Virus record (IMG/VR): IMGVR_UViG_3300015195_000004
Coordinates: 1 to 64,000 of that record
DNA: 64,000 nucleotides
From: a virus
Strand: one strand, 5' to 3'
The position numbers and the translations under genes were made by a program. Under the pieces are notes generated by a model. That model searched no databases. It was not told the DNA's origin and saw nothing but the letters and a program-made list of their open reading frames with translations. Shown in pieces: positions 1 through 8,700 of this stretch; position 1 is the first letter of the stretch; each line of letters opens with the position of its first letter.

Positions 1-759
1 ACTAGGCGCATTGGGCTAGGTATTATGGGCCTGCATTACATGCTTATAAATTTAGGAGTTAAATATTCTTCCCCAGAGGCTTTGGAAGTTTGTGACAAGG
101 TAGGGGCGTTTGTTAAACATGCTGCATATGATGCTAGTACTGCATTATCAATCGAAAAAGGGCCCTTTACTTTATGGGACAGAGAGAAGGCCCCTAATTG
201 TGGGTTTATCAAATATCTTAAGCCGTCCATCAAAAACAAGATTAAGGCATATGGGCTAAGGAACTGTGCTCTACTTACTTCAGCCCCCACAGGTACAACT
301 AGTATGGTGATGGGGGTTAGCTCAGGCGTAGAGCCTATCTTCGCTCCTGCTTATAGACGCAGGTACTTCCAGGGTGATGTATTACAACAAGAAGTGGTAG
401 TTGATCCTTTGTTTAAGGAATATGTATTAAATGGCGGCAATACAGAGCTATTTGAATCTGCTGCTGATTTATCTCCTGAACAGCACTTAGATATGCAGGT
501 AGTTTGGCAGAAACACATATGTAATGCCGTTTCCAAAACGATTAATATCCCGTTTAAGAAGTACTCAGAAGAGATGTTATCTGATTTGTATATGAAATAC
601 TTGCCGAAACTTAAAGGCATCACAGTGTACCCAGAAGGTACGCGCCCAGACGAACCTCTAGAGCGTATGTCTTTAGAAGAGGCAGTAGCCCTGATTAAAG
701 CGGGAGAAGGGTCAGAAGAGATTAGTGATGACTGTTCTTCAGGAACTTGCGGGCTATGA
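1..759 (+). CDS. nrdJ: Class II (B12-dependent) ribonucleotide reductase, C-terminal part (partial)
   Basis: The reading frame is open from the first base, so the gene starts left of the window. It would reduce ribonucleotides to deoxyribonucleotides in the cytoplasm to supply phage DNA synthesis. The fragment carries the hallmark late motif APTGTTSMVMGVSSGVEPIF, a variant of the TGT-(S/T)-GVSSGIEPxF region of class II and III large subunits. It ends in a cysteine pair (CSSGTCGL) typical of the swinging redox-active C terminus. No small-subunit gene follows it, which fits a class II enzyme, but class I cannot be fully excluded from a fragment. A promoter for the next gene begins 3 bases after the stop. 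Confidence 0.88.
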   Translation, partial: TRRIGLGIMGLHYMLINLGVKYSSPEALEVCDKVGAFVKHAAYDASTALSIEKGPFTLWDREKAPNCGFIKYLKPSIKNKIKAYGLRNCALLTSAPTGTTSMVMGVSSGVEPIFAPAYRRRYFQGDVLQQEVVVDPLFKEYVLNGGNTELFESAADLSPEQHLDMQVVWQKHICNAVSKTINIPFKKYSEEMLSDLYMKYLPKLKGITVYPEGTRPDEPLERMSLEEAVALIKAGEGSEEISDDCSSGTCGL

Positions 760-761
760 CC

Positions 762-790
762 TTGACACATCTAAAAATCTATGATAGGAT
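762..790 (+). promoter_or_regulatory. Sigma-70-like promoter, leaderless type
   Basis: TTGACA (762-767), a 17-base spacer and TAGGAT (785-790). The ATG at 797 lies 6 bases after the -10 box, at the expected transcription start, so the mRNA may be leaderless. The -10 context ATGATAGGAT recurs in the promoters at 42037 and 47310. Confidence 0.7.
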
Positions 791-796
791 ATGAAT

Positions 797-970
797 ATGG
801 AAGAACAGATGAAACAGTATGAGACATTCCTACAGGCTCAAGAAGAGCTTCTTACATCGGCACTAGCGGCTATTAAAGCACAAAAAGCTATGCTAGCAAT
901 AGGAAAATCCTATCTGCCACCCCTTAATGGTGCTTGCTGGCCCAGTAATTTGATAGGAAAGTTTGTCTAA
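797..970 (+). CDS. Small hypothetical protein, 57 aa
   Basis: This is a short helical protein, rich in Gln, Glu and Ala, with a Pro/Trp-containing tail (GACWPSN). I do not recognise it. An in-frame ATG two codons upstream (791) lies directly behind the -10 box, so 797, which falls on the predicted transcription start, is preferred. The stop abuts the ATG of the next gene with no gap, so the two are probably co-transcribed. Confidence 0.6.
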   Translation: MEEQMKQYETFLQAQEELLTSALAAIKAQKAMLAIGKSYLPPLNGACWPSNLIGKFV

Positions 971-1138
971 ATGAGAGCTTTACCAAGACAGATGTTTGCT
1001 GTGCAGAATGCACCTAAAAAAGACCCCAAACCTATTAACTATGATAGAGTAGGAATTTTGAAAGTTACTCGTCAACAAAAACGACATCTAGCTAGGATTA
1101 ATGCTAAGTTGGATGAAAGGGCTTATGGAAATGTCTAA
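971..1138 (+). CDS. Small basic hypothetical protein, 55 aa
   Basis: This basic protein has a Lys/Arg-rich second half (RQQKRHLARINAKL) that could bind nucleic acid, although no named domain is visible. It starts immediately after the previous stop and its own stop overlaps the next ATG by one base (TAATG). This is the tight packing of a translationally coupled phage operon. Confidence 0.6.
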   Translation: MRALPRQMFAVQNAPKKDPKPINYDRVGILKVTRQQKRHLARINAKLDERAYGNV

Positions 1139-1329
1139 TGGGTAGGTCAGGAGATAAAGATATAGAGATTAGACACGCCATAGAAAAATATGATACGGCG
1201 TACAAGTTATGTCAGTTTTATGTAGGACTTTTTGATAATAACTTATCTACTCCTGAGTATCAAACTTTGATTCTAGACAAACTAAGAGATTTTGAGTCAG
1301 ATAGCACATTAGCACACTATTTCTGGTAG
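1138..1329 (+). CDS. Hypothetical protein, 63 aa
   Basis: This small, mostly helical acidic protein has no motif that I recognise. It is coupled to the preceding gene by a one-base stop/start overlap and is the last gene of the small unit driven from 762. A strong hairpin follows at 1346-1373. Confidence 0.6.
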   Translation: MGRSGDKDIEIRHAIEKYDTAYKLCQFYVGLFDNNLSTPEYQTLILDKLRDFESDSTLAHYFW

Positions 1330-1345
1330 ACTAGACAAAAGAAAA

Positions 1346-1373
1346 GCCTCCCAGCCAATAAAGGCCAAGAGGC
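1346..1373 (+). other. Two-part hairpin before the 1389 gene
   Basis: GCCTC pairs with GAGGC and an inner GCC pairs with GGC around AATAAA, giving a symmetrical two-tier stem-loop. On the + strand no T-run follows, and the ribosome binding site of the next gene (AAGAAGGA) sits a few bases behind it. On the - strand it is followed by TTTTCTTTTG, so it would act as a terminator only for leftward transcripts. It may be an mRNA stability or translation element, or a block to antisense transcription. Confidence 0.45.
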
Positions 1374-1388
1374 AAGAAGGAATAATAT

Positions 1389-1604
1389 ATGAAGTTACCA
1401 TTTCAAGTATATCTAGGAATCCTAGTTCAGGCACTCCTAGGAACGGCATCATTCCGAGTAGGATCAAAAACAGTTACTTTAGTGCATGTTGCCGGAAACC
1501 CCGTCCATTTTACTAGTAGTCAAGCAATTGTTGCTGCTACAGAAGCATATGCGGGACTCACAGGTACTGCCCAAATCGGCAGCATCCAGATTAATATTCA
1601 GTGA
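1389..1604 (+). CDS. Hypothetical protein, 71 aa
   Basis: It starts behind a good ribosome binding site (AAGAAGGA). The sequence is rich in Ala, Thr, Gly and Val with a weakly hydrophobic N terminus, and it looks like a small beta-rich or exported protein. No domain is recognised. The HD-domain gene begins 4 bases after its stop, so both are probably on one transcript. Confidence 0.55.
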   Translation: MKLPFQVYLGILVQALLGTASFRVGSKTVTLVHVAGNPVHFTSSQAIVAATEAYAGLTGTAQIGSIQINIQ

Positions 1605-1608
1605 TATA

Positions 1609-2148
1609 ATGTCACAAGTAGGCGTAGCTAGGTTGATTGCAACAGTTGCCCATAAAGGTCAAAAACGGGCAGACGGCAAGACTGATTATATAACCCATCC
1701 ATTAAGAGTAGTAGAACTAGTTAATGAATGGAGCAAGTCTATTGAGTATAATAAAGATATGATTGCCGCCGCCTGGCTACACGATGTAGTCGAAGACACT
1801 AAAGTAACCTTACTGGACCTAGAAATTTGGGGAATAGAGAAACCTATTCTACTCTTAGTTGGACTCCTCACTAAATTTAAGGGCGGCCCAGCAGACAAAC
1901 ATTACTACGACAATATAAAGAATAACCTCGCAGCACTTATGATTAAATGCGCCGACAGGTGTAGTAATTTAGAAGATGCCATCAAGGAAGTTAAATCAAG
2001 TAGTAATATTCCCAGATGGGAGCGGTATTTAGATAAAACTAGAGCAGACTTGCTTCCTTTATTTGTACCTAGTAAACCACATTGTAACTACATACACCTC
2101 CTAACTCACCAATTAGCAGAAGCTATCAAAGAATCGAAAGGTAATTAA
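1609..2148 (+). CDS. RelA/SpoT-type HD-domain phosphohydrolase
   Basis: This 179-residue HD-superfamily protein resembles stand-alone (p)ppGpp hydrolases (MESH1-like) and the HD half of SpoT. Metal-binding signatures are in the expected order: His30 in THPLRVV, His58-Asp59 in WLHDVVEDT, and Asp116 in IKCADRCSN. There is no synthetase or regulatory domain. The family hydrolyses (p)ppGpp or related 3'-phosphorylated nucleotides, so the protein could damp the host stringent response, although that role is inference. The ATG at 1609 is preferred over an upstream in-frame ATG at 1486, which lies inside the previous gene. The next gene begins one base after its stop. Confidence 0.82.
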   Translation: MSQVGVARLIATVAHKGQKRADGKTDYITHPLRVVELVNEWSKSIEYNKDMIAAAWLHDVVEDTKVTLLDLEIWGIEKPILLLVGLLTKFKGGPADKHYYDNIKNNLAALMIKCADRCSNLEDAIKEVKSSSNIPRWERYLDKTRADLLPLFVPSKPHCNYIHLLTHQLAEAIKESKGN

Positions 2149-2149
2149 C

Positions 2150-2683
2150 TTGAACAAATTCACAATTATCCTAGTTGCATCCCTACTTACAGGCTGTGGA
2201 GGCGTCGTTGCGTCCAACCCACCCAATGAATACCTTATGAAGAATACAACACATGGATGTAAGAAGAAATGCCCTAGCCCAACACCCACCCCTACGGCAA
2301 TTCCAACAGCAACTCCTACTCCCGTCCCTACACCAACACCTGTTCCAACCCCCGTTCCTAGTCCTACACCAATAGTTGTTACTGTATCAAACACTACAGA
2401 CATCTTTGGTCAGAGTTGCCAAGAGATTCTAAGTGTGTCACAAGGGTATGCGTACAACCTCTACCTCACGTCTATGATATTGAACTCAGGAAACAGTGGA
2501 ACACTGACTATATGGACTGAAGCGACCTGCACGGCTCAGATGGTCGGAGGCCCCTACACACCAACTATTGGCGTACCATTAACTATGAATATTCCTATGG
2601 TAAACAACGCCATATTTGCACTCTATATTCCAACCCCATACTCTGATGCCTACTTTACAGTGACGGCAACTGGTCTGCAGTAG
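2150..2683 (+). CDS. Pro/Thr-rich lipoprotein
   Basis: This 177-residue protein has a lipoprotein signal (a hydrophobic stretch, then LLTGC with Cys16 as the lipid site), a run of about 13 Pro-Thr/Pro-Val repeats (residues 44-80), and a beta-rich C-terminal domain with two cysteines. Pro-Thr linkers typically span the cell wall or periplasm and present a domain away from the membrane. An outer-surface role such as superinfection exclusion is possible but unproven. The start is TTG, one base after the upstream stop. No ATG start is available before the signal sequence. Confidence 0.72.
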   Translation: MNKFTIILVASLLTGCGGVVASNPPNEYLMKNTTHGCKKKCPSPTPTPTAIPTATPTPVPTPTPVPTPVPSPTPIVVTVSNTTDIFGQSCQEILSVSQGYAYNLYLTSMILNSGNSGTLTIWTEATCTAQMVGGPYTPTIGVPLTMNIPMVNNAIFALYIPTPYSDAYFTVTATGLQ

Positions 2684-2688
2684 AGTAT

Positions 2689-2704
2689 ATTAAACCCGTT
2701 TAAT
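2689..2704. terminator. Weak bidirectional palindrome between convergent genes
   Basis: ATTAAAC-CC-GTTTAAT is a perfect AT-rich inverted repeat between the convergent stops of the lipoprotein and lysozyme genes. It could act as a weak terminator in either direction. There is no long T-run. Confidence 0.35.
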
Positions 2705-3397
2705 TAAGTCTAAGGGGACTTCTAAAATATCTCCATCAACTGGAGCAGAGGTCCCTATTACATGTTTATGGTCTGTGTTCTGCCACAGGCCTATTCTTTT
2801 TACTCCTTGAGGCATGTCAGGGTTCTCTTGGTTTGCATATTCAGCTATGTGGAAAAGGTGCCCAGAAAAGGCATCTGTACTCTTCATAATATCTCCCCAG
2901 AAACTATATCCTGTGTAGATAGTACATAATTTACCTTTTAGAGTAGCTTCTATTATTTGTAAGAACTGTGATAATCTATGAACTAAAACCCCAACATCAG
3001 TAACTCCGTCTTGTGATGCACCTTCTACATCAACCATAGGAACGAGTTGTCCTAGGTTCCCCTCAATAACAGATAGAAAGTTCTTAGACTGTTCTTCTGG
3101 AGTACTTGACCCCATGTGGAAGAAGTGATAGGGGCCGAATGGAATGCCTACAGATTTAGCTCCATCATGATACTCTCGAAACTTTGCGTCCTGGATAGTT
3201 CTACCTTCAGTAGCTTTAGCATATATAAATGCAGGCTTGGACGCGGATGAGCCCAGTTCAGCCCAGTTTATGTGACCTTGAGCCTCAGATATGTCTATCC
3301 CAAATAGTTTCTTTGGTTCTAATACTTTTGGTGCAGTCACTGGGGCAATAATTGGTGCAATAACCTCTACAGGCTTTGTCTCTAATTCTTCACTCAT
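2690..3397 (-). CDS. GH25 lysozyme (endolysin)
   Basis: This 235-residue endolysin would cut the beta-1,4 bonds of peptidoglycan at the end of infection. After a 30-residue Pro/Ala-rich linker, the GH25 barrel begins with LFGIDIS (Asp35). The catalytic DxE pair is in PMVDVEG (Asp123, Glu125), and YHFFH and a late LWQ/DGD segment complete the family pattern. No wall-binding domain follows. The ATG at 3397 has a good ribosome binding site (AGGAGA), whereas an upstream in-frame ATG at 3451 has none. It is the last gene of the leftward structural operon, the usual place for lysis. Confidence 0.93.
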   Translation of the reverse strand: MSEELETKPVEVIAPIIAPVTAPKVLEPKKLFGIDISEAQGHINWAELGSSASKPAFIYAKATEGRTIQDAKFREYHDGAKSVGIPFGPYHFFHMGSSTPEEQSKNFLSVIEGNLGQLVPMVDVEGASQDGVTDVGVLVHRLSQFLQIIEATLKGKLCTIYTGYSFWGDIMKSTDAFSGHLFHIAEYANQENPDMPQGVKRIGLWQNTDHKHVIGTSAPVDGDILEVPLDLIKRV

Positions 3398-3459
3398 TTT
3401 ATTTACTCTCCTAAATTGTTCTGGTGTTGTTCTAAACCTAAACATGCTCATAGGATATA

Positions 3460-3606
3460 TTAATCCCCTGTAACTGTAATTGTGGCATTATATTTTCTCC
3501 TCTTATCTACTTTTTCTTTTATTTTCTTAGTTAAAGCATGTACTTCTTCTGCTAATGCCTGCATCGCCGCAAGTTTATCTGGATTAGGAGGTTCGGGGCT
3601 ATTCAT
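3460..3606 (-). CDS. Small hypothetical protein, 48 aa
   Basis: This short protein has a Pro-rich start (MNSPEPPNPDK), a charged helix and a threonine-rich tail. The ribosome binding site AGGAGG is 8 bases before the ATG. It overlaps the end of the upstream frame by 8 bases and lies just before the lysozyme, in the lysis cassette. Function unknown. Confidence 0.6.
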   Translation of the reverse strand: MNSPEPPNPDKLAAMQALAEEVHALTKKIKEKVDKRRKYNATITVTGD

Positions 3607-3747
3607 CTTCAATAACCTCCTCAGTCTCTTCAGCCGATTCTAGATCGTCTGCTATTTCTTCTATATCTTCATGTAACTCATCCAAAGATTTTATGGTCTT
3701 TTTAGCCAAGGAAGTAAAAGGGCTATTAAAAAATGCACTGTACTCAC
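3599..3747 (-). CDS. Acidic small protein, probably made by -1 frameshift
   Basis: The frame ending here encodes a strongly acidic tail (TIKSLDELHEDIEEIADDLE and on to EDE) but has no in-frame ATG or GTG after the previous stop. A GTG at 3747, one base behind the upstream TAG and 5 bases after AAGG, opens the other frame (MSTVHFL). This frame runs directly into the heptamer T-TTT-TTA (3733-3727). A -1 slip there joins the acidic frame and gives a protein of about 49 residues. Without slipping, the product is a 17-residue hydrophobic peptide (HFLIALLLPWLKRP). A TTG start at about codon 16 of the acidic frame is the alternative. Confidence 0.45.
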
Positions 3748-4248
3748 CTATGCCTTAAAGTTAGGTTCTTCGGAAATAGGTTCCATACCAGCAGTCTTTA
3801 GTTGTCTAATAAGCTGCCTGCCCCAAACTAGTGCCAACTCTCGTTCAGCCTCTATCTTTTCCACTTCGTTTCTTTCTTCTTCTAATAATTCATTAACATG
3901 CTTTAGTAGCTCTTTTGCCGATTCTAGTTCTTCAGATAAGCGGTCTAGTCTAGACGATAGGTCATCTACAAAACCCTTAAAGTCGTCTCTACTAGACTCA
4001 ACAAATGCCAACTTAGCTTCTAGGGTTTTTGTCTTCATAGCTAAGGTTTGATTTTCTTCCACTACTCGTTTTACGTGGAACAGATGAATCCACAATCTTT
4101 CTATATTGTCTCTAATCTGGATTCTCCATCCAGTTATGGCCCCAGTTATGCCTAAGGCACTTAAGATTGTTATTATAGTTTGTATTTCTTGAGGAGTTAA
4201 GTTAGGAAGGAAGGGCAAATTTAGATTCATAATAGAGATTCCATTCAT
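3748..4248 (-). CDS. Membrane-anchored coiled-coil protein (lysis or holin/spanin candidate)
   Basis: This 166-residue protein has one hydrophobic segment near the N terminus (IQTIITILSALGITGAITGW, residues 22-41), followed by a long heptad-rich charged coiled coil (residues 60-145). One N-terminal membrane anchor plus a long coil, next to the lysozyme, is what an inner-membrane spanin (Rz-like) or a holin-associated protein looks like. No family match can be claimed from sequence alone. Its ATG follows the upstream stop directly (TAAATG). A second ATG 6 codons in (MNLNLP) has a better-spaced GGAA. Confidence 0.6.
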   Translation of the reverse strand: MNGISIMNLNLPFLPNLTPQEIQTIITILSALGITGAITGWRIQIRDNIERLWIHLFHVKRVVEENQTLAMKTKTLEAKLAFVESSRDDFKGFVDDLSSRLDRLSEELESAKELLKHVNELLEEERNEVEKIEAERELALVWGRQLIRQLKTAGMEPISEEPNFKA

Positions 4249-5019
4249 TTAGGATGCAGAAGTGTAAGAGCCAGAAACTACAAGATGTCCGCCAGATAAA
4301 GTAACATTTGCGTGGCCTCCGCCGCCTGTATTAGGAAGTGCGGGAAAGTAGGCATTAGTAGAACTTGCGGTAACAATACAACCAACATTAACATTAGTGC
4401 TATTTAAAACTACTGATAACCCCTGAAGGGTGCCTGTACAGGTAAATGGTAGAGAAATCATAGCCTGACTAGTATCAGCAGTAGTAGGGTAAGTTATATT
4501 TATTTGAACATTTACGTTTTTTCCTATTTTAATATAGGATGCGTTTGTAACAGTTAAAGTTAATCCTGCTCCTGATGTGTCAGTTAATACCCAAGTACCC
4601 ACTTCAAAATCATTCAGAGTGGATTGAGTCCCCCCGCCTGGATTGGCATTAAATGTTATCCCACCAGAAGCAGAAGTAATTAAACCACCAATAGTTGGTG
4701 TGGAACTGTATGACGGGGCAGTTGCTACTCCTCCAGACACCAGAACTGAATTAACAGCAACATCTGATAACCCTGCTAATGTGCCAGAGCCTGAAGCATA
4801 CAGAAGCTGTCCTGTAGTGTAGGAAGTAAGGTTAGTACCTCCTTGATTAACCGGCACTGTACCTGTAATCTTAGAAAAGGCTAAAGAAGGAATGTCGGTA
4901 GAGACTAAGGACCTAAATAGGCCAAACCCATGAGAACCATTCGGAGTAGCAAATACCTGATTCCCACTCTGGGCCTCTTCTTTAACTGGGGGGCCAAGTT
5001 CACGATCAAAATTCGGCAT
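4249..5019 (-). CDS. Tail fibre-like protein
   Basis: The N-terminal part has the repeat style of phage fibres (LAFSKITGTVPVNQGGTNL, followed by GQLLYASGSG). The rest is Gly/Ser/Thr-rich and beta-structured. It begins with the same attachment-like opening as the 5420 gene (MPNFDREL...PV compared with MSNYDARLGQ), so the two may share a docking segment. It would form part of the distal fibre for host recognition. It lies between the large tail protein and the lysis genes. Confidence 0.68.
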   Translation of the reverse strand: MPNFDRELGPPVKEEAQSGNQVFATPNGSHGFGLFRSLVSTDIPSLAFSKITGTVPVNQGGTNLTSYTTGQLLYASGSGTLAGLSDVAVNSVLVSGGVATAPSYSSTPTIGGLITSASGGITFNANPGGGTQSTLNDFEVGTWVLTDTSGAGLTLTVTNASYIKIGKNVNVQINITYPTTADTSQAMISLPFTCTGTLQGLSVVLNSTNVNVGCIVTASSTNAYFPALPNTGGGGHANVTLSGGHLVVSGSYTSAS

Positions 5020-5042
5020 ATACTACTCCTATTCTTTACTTA

Positions 5043-5390
5043 TTAAACTATGTGATTAACATAGCCTGAAATTAGGACTACGTTTGTCGTTCCTGCAAAT
5101 GCAGTAATTAATAATCCATTTTGAATCATACCGTTAGAAACAATTGGGAAGTTACCAGATTGTCCAGGGATAGAAACAACTATATTATTAGCTGCTCCTG
5201 CTGCTCCCCATTCTAAGGTTAATACTACTGCAGAAGCTGAAGTGTTGGTAGCAAATAGGGTTAAGACATCCCATGAAGATGTCCCCGCTACTGCTGTATG
5301 TACTGTAGTTCCTAAAGTTGCTGTCGCAGCAATTTGAACTTGTTTGCCATTTACCGAAGCCGACAAAGCCGACCGGGAATATACTGCCAT
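5043..5390 (-). CDS. Small virion-type protein, 115 aa
   Basis: This beta-rich protein is built of Ala/Thr/Val/Gly strands with almost no charged residues after position 20, as in fibre tips or decoration proteins. The GAGAAAAGAA sequence before the ATG is an acceptable ribosome binding site. It resembles the small protein at 27583 in style, with hydrophobic strands and QNG turns. Function is inferred from position among fibre genes. Confidence 0.55.
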   Translation of the reverse strand: MAVYSRSALSASVNGKQVQIAATATLGTTVHTAVAGTSSWDVLTLFATNTSASAVVLTLEWGAAGAANNIVVSIPGQSGNFPIVSNGMIQNGLLITAFAGTTNVVLISGYVNHIV

Positions 5391-5419
5391 TTCTTTTCTC
5401 CTTTATTGCGATAATTTAA

Positions 5420-5782
5420 TCACGCACTAAATAATTCATTAGCTACTTGAATACTGGTGTTTGCGAACGGGACATCAGATGCTAACATAAGTCTCCATGT
5501 AGGAGTACCACTAGACCCGTCTGGTCCCGCATGAAAGGTGTTAGCTGATTCTGATGCCCAAACTGCAGAAAGGGTTCCAGAGGTTGTTACTGGGCTTCCA
5601 GAGACTGTTAAATCGGCAGGAAGAGACAGAGCAACACTAGTTACAGTTCCTGCAGTAGGGTCTGTTGTTAATACGTAGTTCTGCCCATCACTAGTAACCG
5701 ATTTGCCGTTTTGCCCAATAGGTGAAGGTAGGTTAATTTCTTGATGAGTAAGTTGCCCAAGTCGGGCATCATAATTTGACAT
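5420..5782 (-). CDS. Tail fibre-associated protein, 120 aa
   Basis: It opens with MSNYDARLGQ, close to the start of the 4249 gene, then has an NGK-(S)VTSDG-Y segment and a Thr/Ser/Val beta region typical of phage fibre shafts (GTVTSVALSLPADLTVSGSP). The stop is followed by the 5390 gene 29 bases on. It is probably a fibre subunit or adaptor. Confidence 0.6.
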   Translation of the reverse strand: MSNYDARLGQLTHQEINLPSPIGQNGKSVTSDGQNYVLTTDPTAGTVTSVALSLPADLTVSGSPVTTSGTLSAVWASESANTFHAGPDGSSGTPTWRLMLASDVPFANTSIQVANELFSA

Positions 5783-5792
5783 AGTTAACTCC

Positions 5793-8700
5793 TTAAGAAA
5801 ATAGCTGTTGGGCTATTACTATATTTAAATCATCGGGTATAACTGATATTTGATTACTTGCCAAACTAATTGCCGTTCCTGCTGTATAAGTTCCTAAGAA
5901 GGCCCATACTGGAGAAGTGGCAACAAATGCAGTTTGTACATATACTGAACCTTGAAGGCCTGATCCAGGCTGAACTAATCTTGTACTTCCTTGAGGCTGT
6001 TTATCAAATGTACTAGCCCCTCCACCTGAGGTAGGGACTACAGTAGCGGCTGTAGTTGTTGGTGATGTCGAAATAGTGCTGGCGTCAAATCCAGTATTGT
6101 GAATAAAGACTTGAGCTACAGATAAAGGTGTTCTAGTAGAGCCGTCTGAGGCATCTGCTGGACCTACATTATATCCAGTAGAGATACTATTTTGTTCCAA
6201 CATCGGCAACGCAAATACTAAGTTTCCAGAACTGATAGTCATTGCATCTGAATGGAACATAAAGCAAACTTGGGTAACACCACCAGGAACAGTAAATGCA
6301 GTATCTAAATGAATAGTGCCTCTTTGACCAGCAGGTTGGTGTTTCTGAGCATATATTGTAGTAAAAGTAGCTAATCCTGTGTAGTCTACAATTGCTATGT
6401 AAGCTCCCCCTGTAGACCCCCCAGAGGAAGTGGTAGCATCAATATATCCAGATTCCATTAAGGTCTGGGCGGTAGCAACTGTGATAGGCTCTGAAATAGC
6501 TCTAAATACTAATCCACTAGCTACAGCAGGTACTGCTAAGAAGTTATTACCTTGGGCATCAGACCCTTTACCAATATATCCATTATTGATGCCATCTATG
6601 TTAAAGAATTTCCAGTTTAAATTAATACCTGATTTGGTAGACAATCCAGTAGGCCCAGCATTGTTATATCCCCACATAGACTTTGTAAATCCTGAATCTA
6701 CTACTAAATTAGCAGTTGATACAGTACCAGGAAAGGATAGTTTAATAGGACTAGTATAATTAGACTGAAATACAGTTCTTATACCATGTACATTATGAGT
6801 AGAAACGTATTGTATAGAAAAGTCATAAGGTATTCCTACAGCTAATTGTCCATAAGTCTGAACTTCTGCTTGTGTTTGTGGAGGTAGAGGAAGCCCTTTT
6901 AGGTTAGTGTATGAATAATCTGTCCAATCATATGTAGATGGAGTTTCTCCTTGGTTAATTAATAAGAAAGTAGTAACCCAGTTGGTGCTAGTAAGCTCAG
7001 AGCCGAATGTTCCTGTAGTAGAAATTGTACCTGTTCCAGTAGGAACAAGGTGAGATGAAAAGACAGTTGATACATTTCCACTTCCTGTATCATCTAATGA
7101 TGAAAACGTGTCATATACAAATCCATTAGTAAATGTAGGAGTAGTGGGAGAAGGGTCATTAGTCAGATATATGATCTGAAAGATCGCTAGTGATGCAGAG
7201 ATAGAGGAAGTTAATGACCCGGAAGGAACAGATATTCCTGGCCCACCAGCCACAGTATTAGTCATAGTACTAACTATTACTGATGAGTTGACACCACTAA
7301 CCTCTCGTCCAATATAATTTGTGTAATAGGTGCTTCCAAGTGAATGTGGGAATGAGTCTACTGATGCATCCCAAATTTTATAGTAAACCCATGATGATGT
7401 ATGAACGCCATCAGTAGCTAATGTGTACCCAAAACCAAGCATGTCAGAAGTTAAAGAAGCGTCGCCTAAACCAAAACAAAATATAACTAAATTGCCTGTT
7501 GACGGCTGATATGTCCCAGTTGCATCAAGTCGTATTGGAGTACGAACTCCTCGGCCATCTCCAGAGAAGTAGGGCAGTGCATATGTTTTAACTATACTTA
7601 AATCAGGAATCGGAGGAGAAGGAGCATTTTTCCTAAACCCCCAAAGAAGTCTATCAACAGAGTAGTCTTGTGGTACATTAGTTATTGTTAATGAAGTAGT
7701 TATATCCTGTAAAGACCCAGCAATAGCATTATTGTCAACTTGTGATACAAGGGCAGATAAGGAAACTGATCCCCCTTGGACTACTGGGGCAACTGGTATG
7801 CCTGTGGGAATGGGTAATGGAACTACAAAGATAGGAGGTTGTGCTGTCGTTCCTATTGTAGTGACAGAACCTCTAGTACCGGCAGTGTCTACATACCTTA
7901 TTCCAAGATCATAAGTAGATGCATTAAGTAGATCATTCCATATAGCTTGATAACTACCTGATACATTAGGGTCTAAGGTGCCTCGTTGTGTGTAAGTAGA
8001 AGTGCCAGTTGGGGCACTAACTAATTCAATAAATGCTAAAGTACTAGACGAAGATGTGCCACCACTATTTAAGTATATATTAGCTACTGCATCATAAGTC
8101 AATGCTCCAATATTCTCAATATATGAGAATTGGGTGCTGCCTTGTGTAGTAACTGGGGCTGTCCCTGGTCCTGCTGATCCTGTGACAACTCCTGGGTATG
8201 TTGCTGATCCAACTGTAGCAATAGTACTTATGGCCCCAGAGAGGTCTACAAAGGCTGCAGAGATCGTTCTGTTGCCTGTTAGCTTCATCAGGGCGTTATA
8301 CTGATTGTTAGAGGTCTGAGGTAGGTCTATATAGGCTCCAGTGCCATCTGAGACTCGTATTCCCTCCATCCAGGGTTGAGGAGAACCTCCTACCGTGAAG
8401 GCACAATCTGCATAGAAATTACCCGAAGAGATAGATAAGGGATAAGTTATTGTAACTGCAGAAATTACAGGAGCAGTTAGGGGAGAGGGATTATCAAGCT
8501 TTAGAGGATTATCACAAGTACCATAAAAATCCATCTCAAGATGTTTTACTTGATTAGCGGTGCATTTGAATGCTGGATATATGTGATTAGGATTAAGGGA
8601 TGAACCTGAATCAGTGAAGTCGAAGTAATTGGTACCATCAATCCAAGCCTTAAGTCTATAAGATGTTCCACCAAGAAATGTAATCGAAAAGACAAAGGTA

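Noticed and set aside
2275-2390. Pro-Thr coding repeats as a CRISPR or tandem repeat element
   Set aside because: The repeats are codon-level (CCx ACx) within the lipoprotein gene, irregular in DNA and without spacers.
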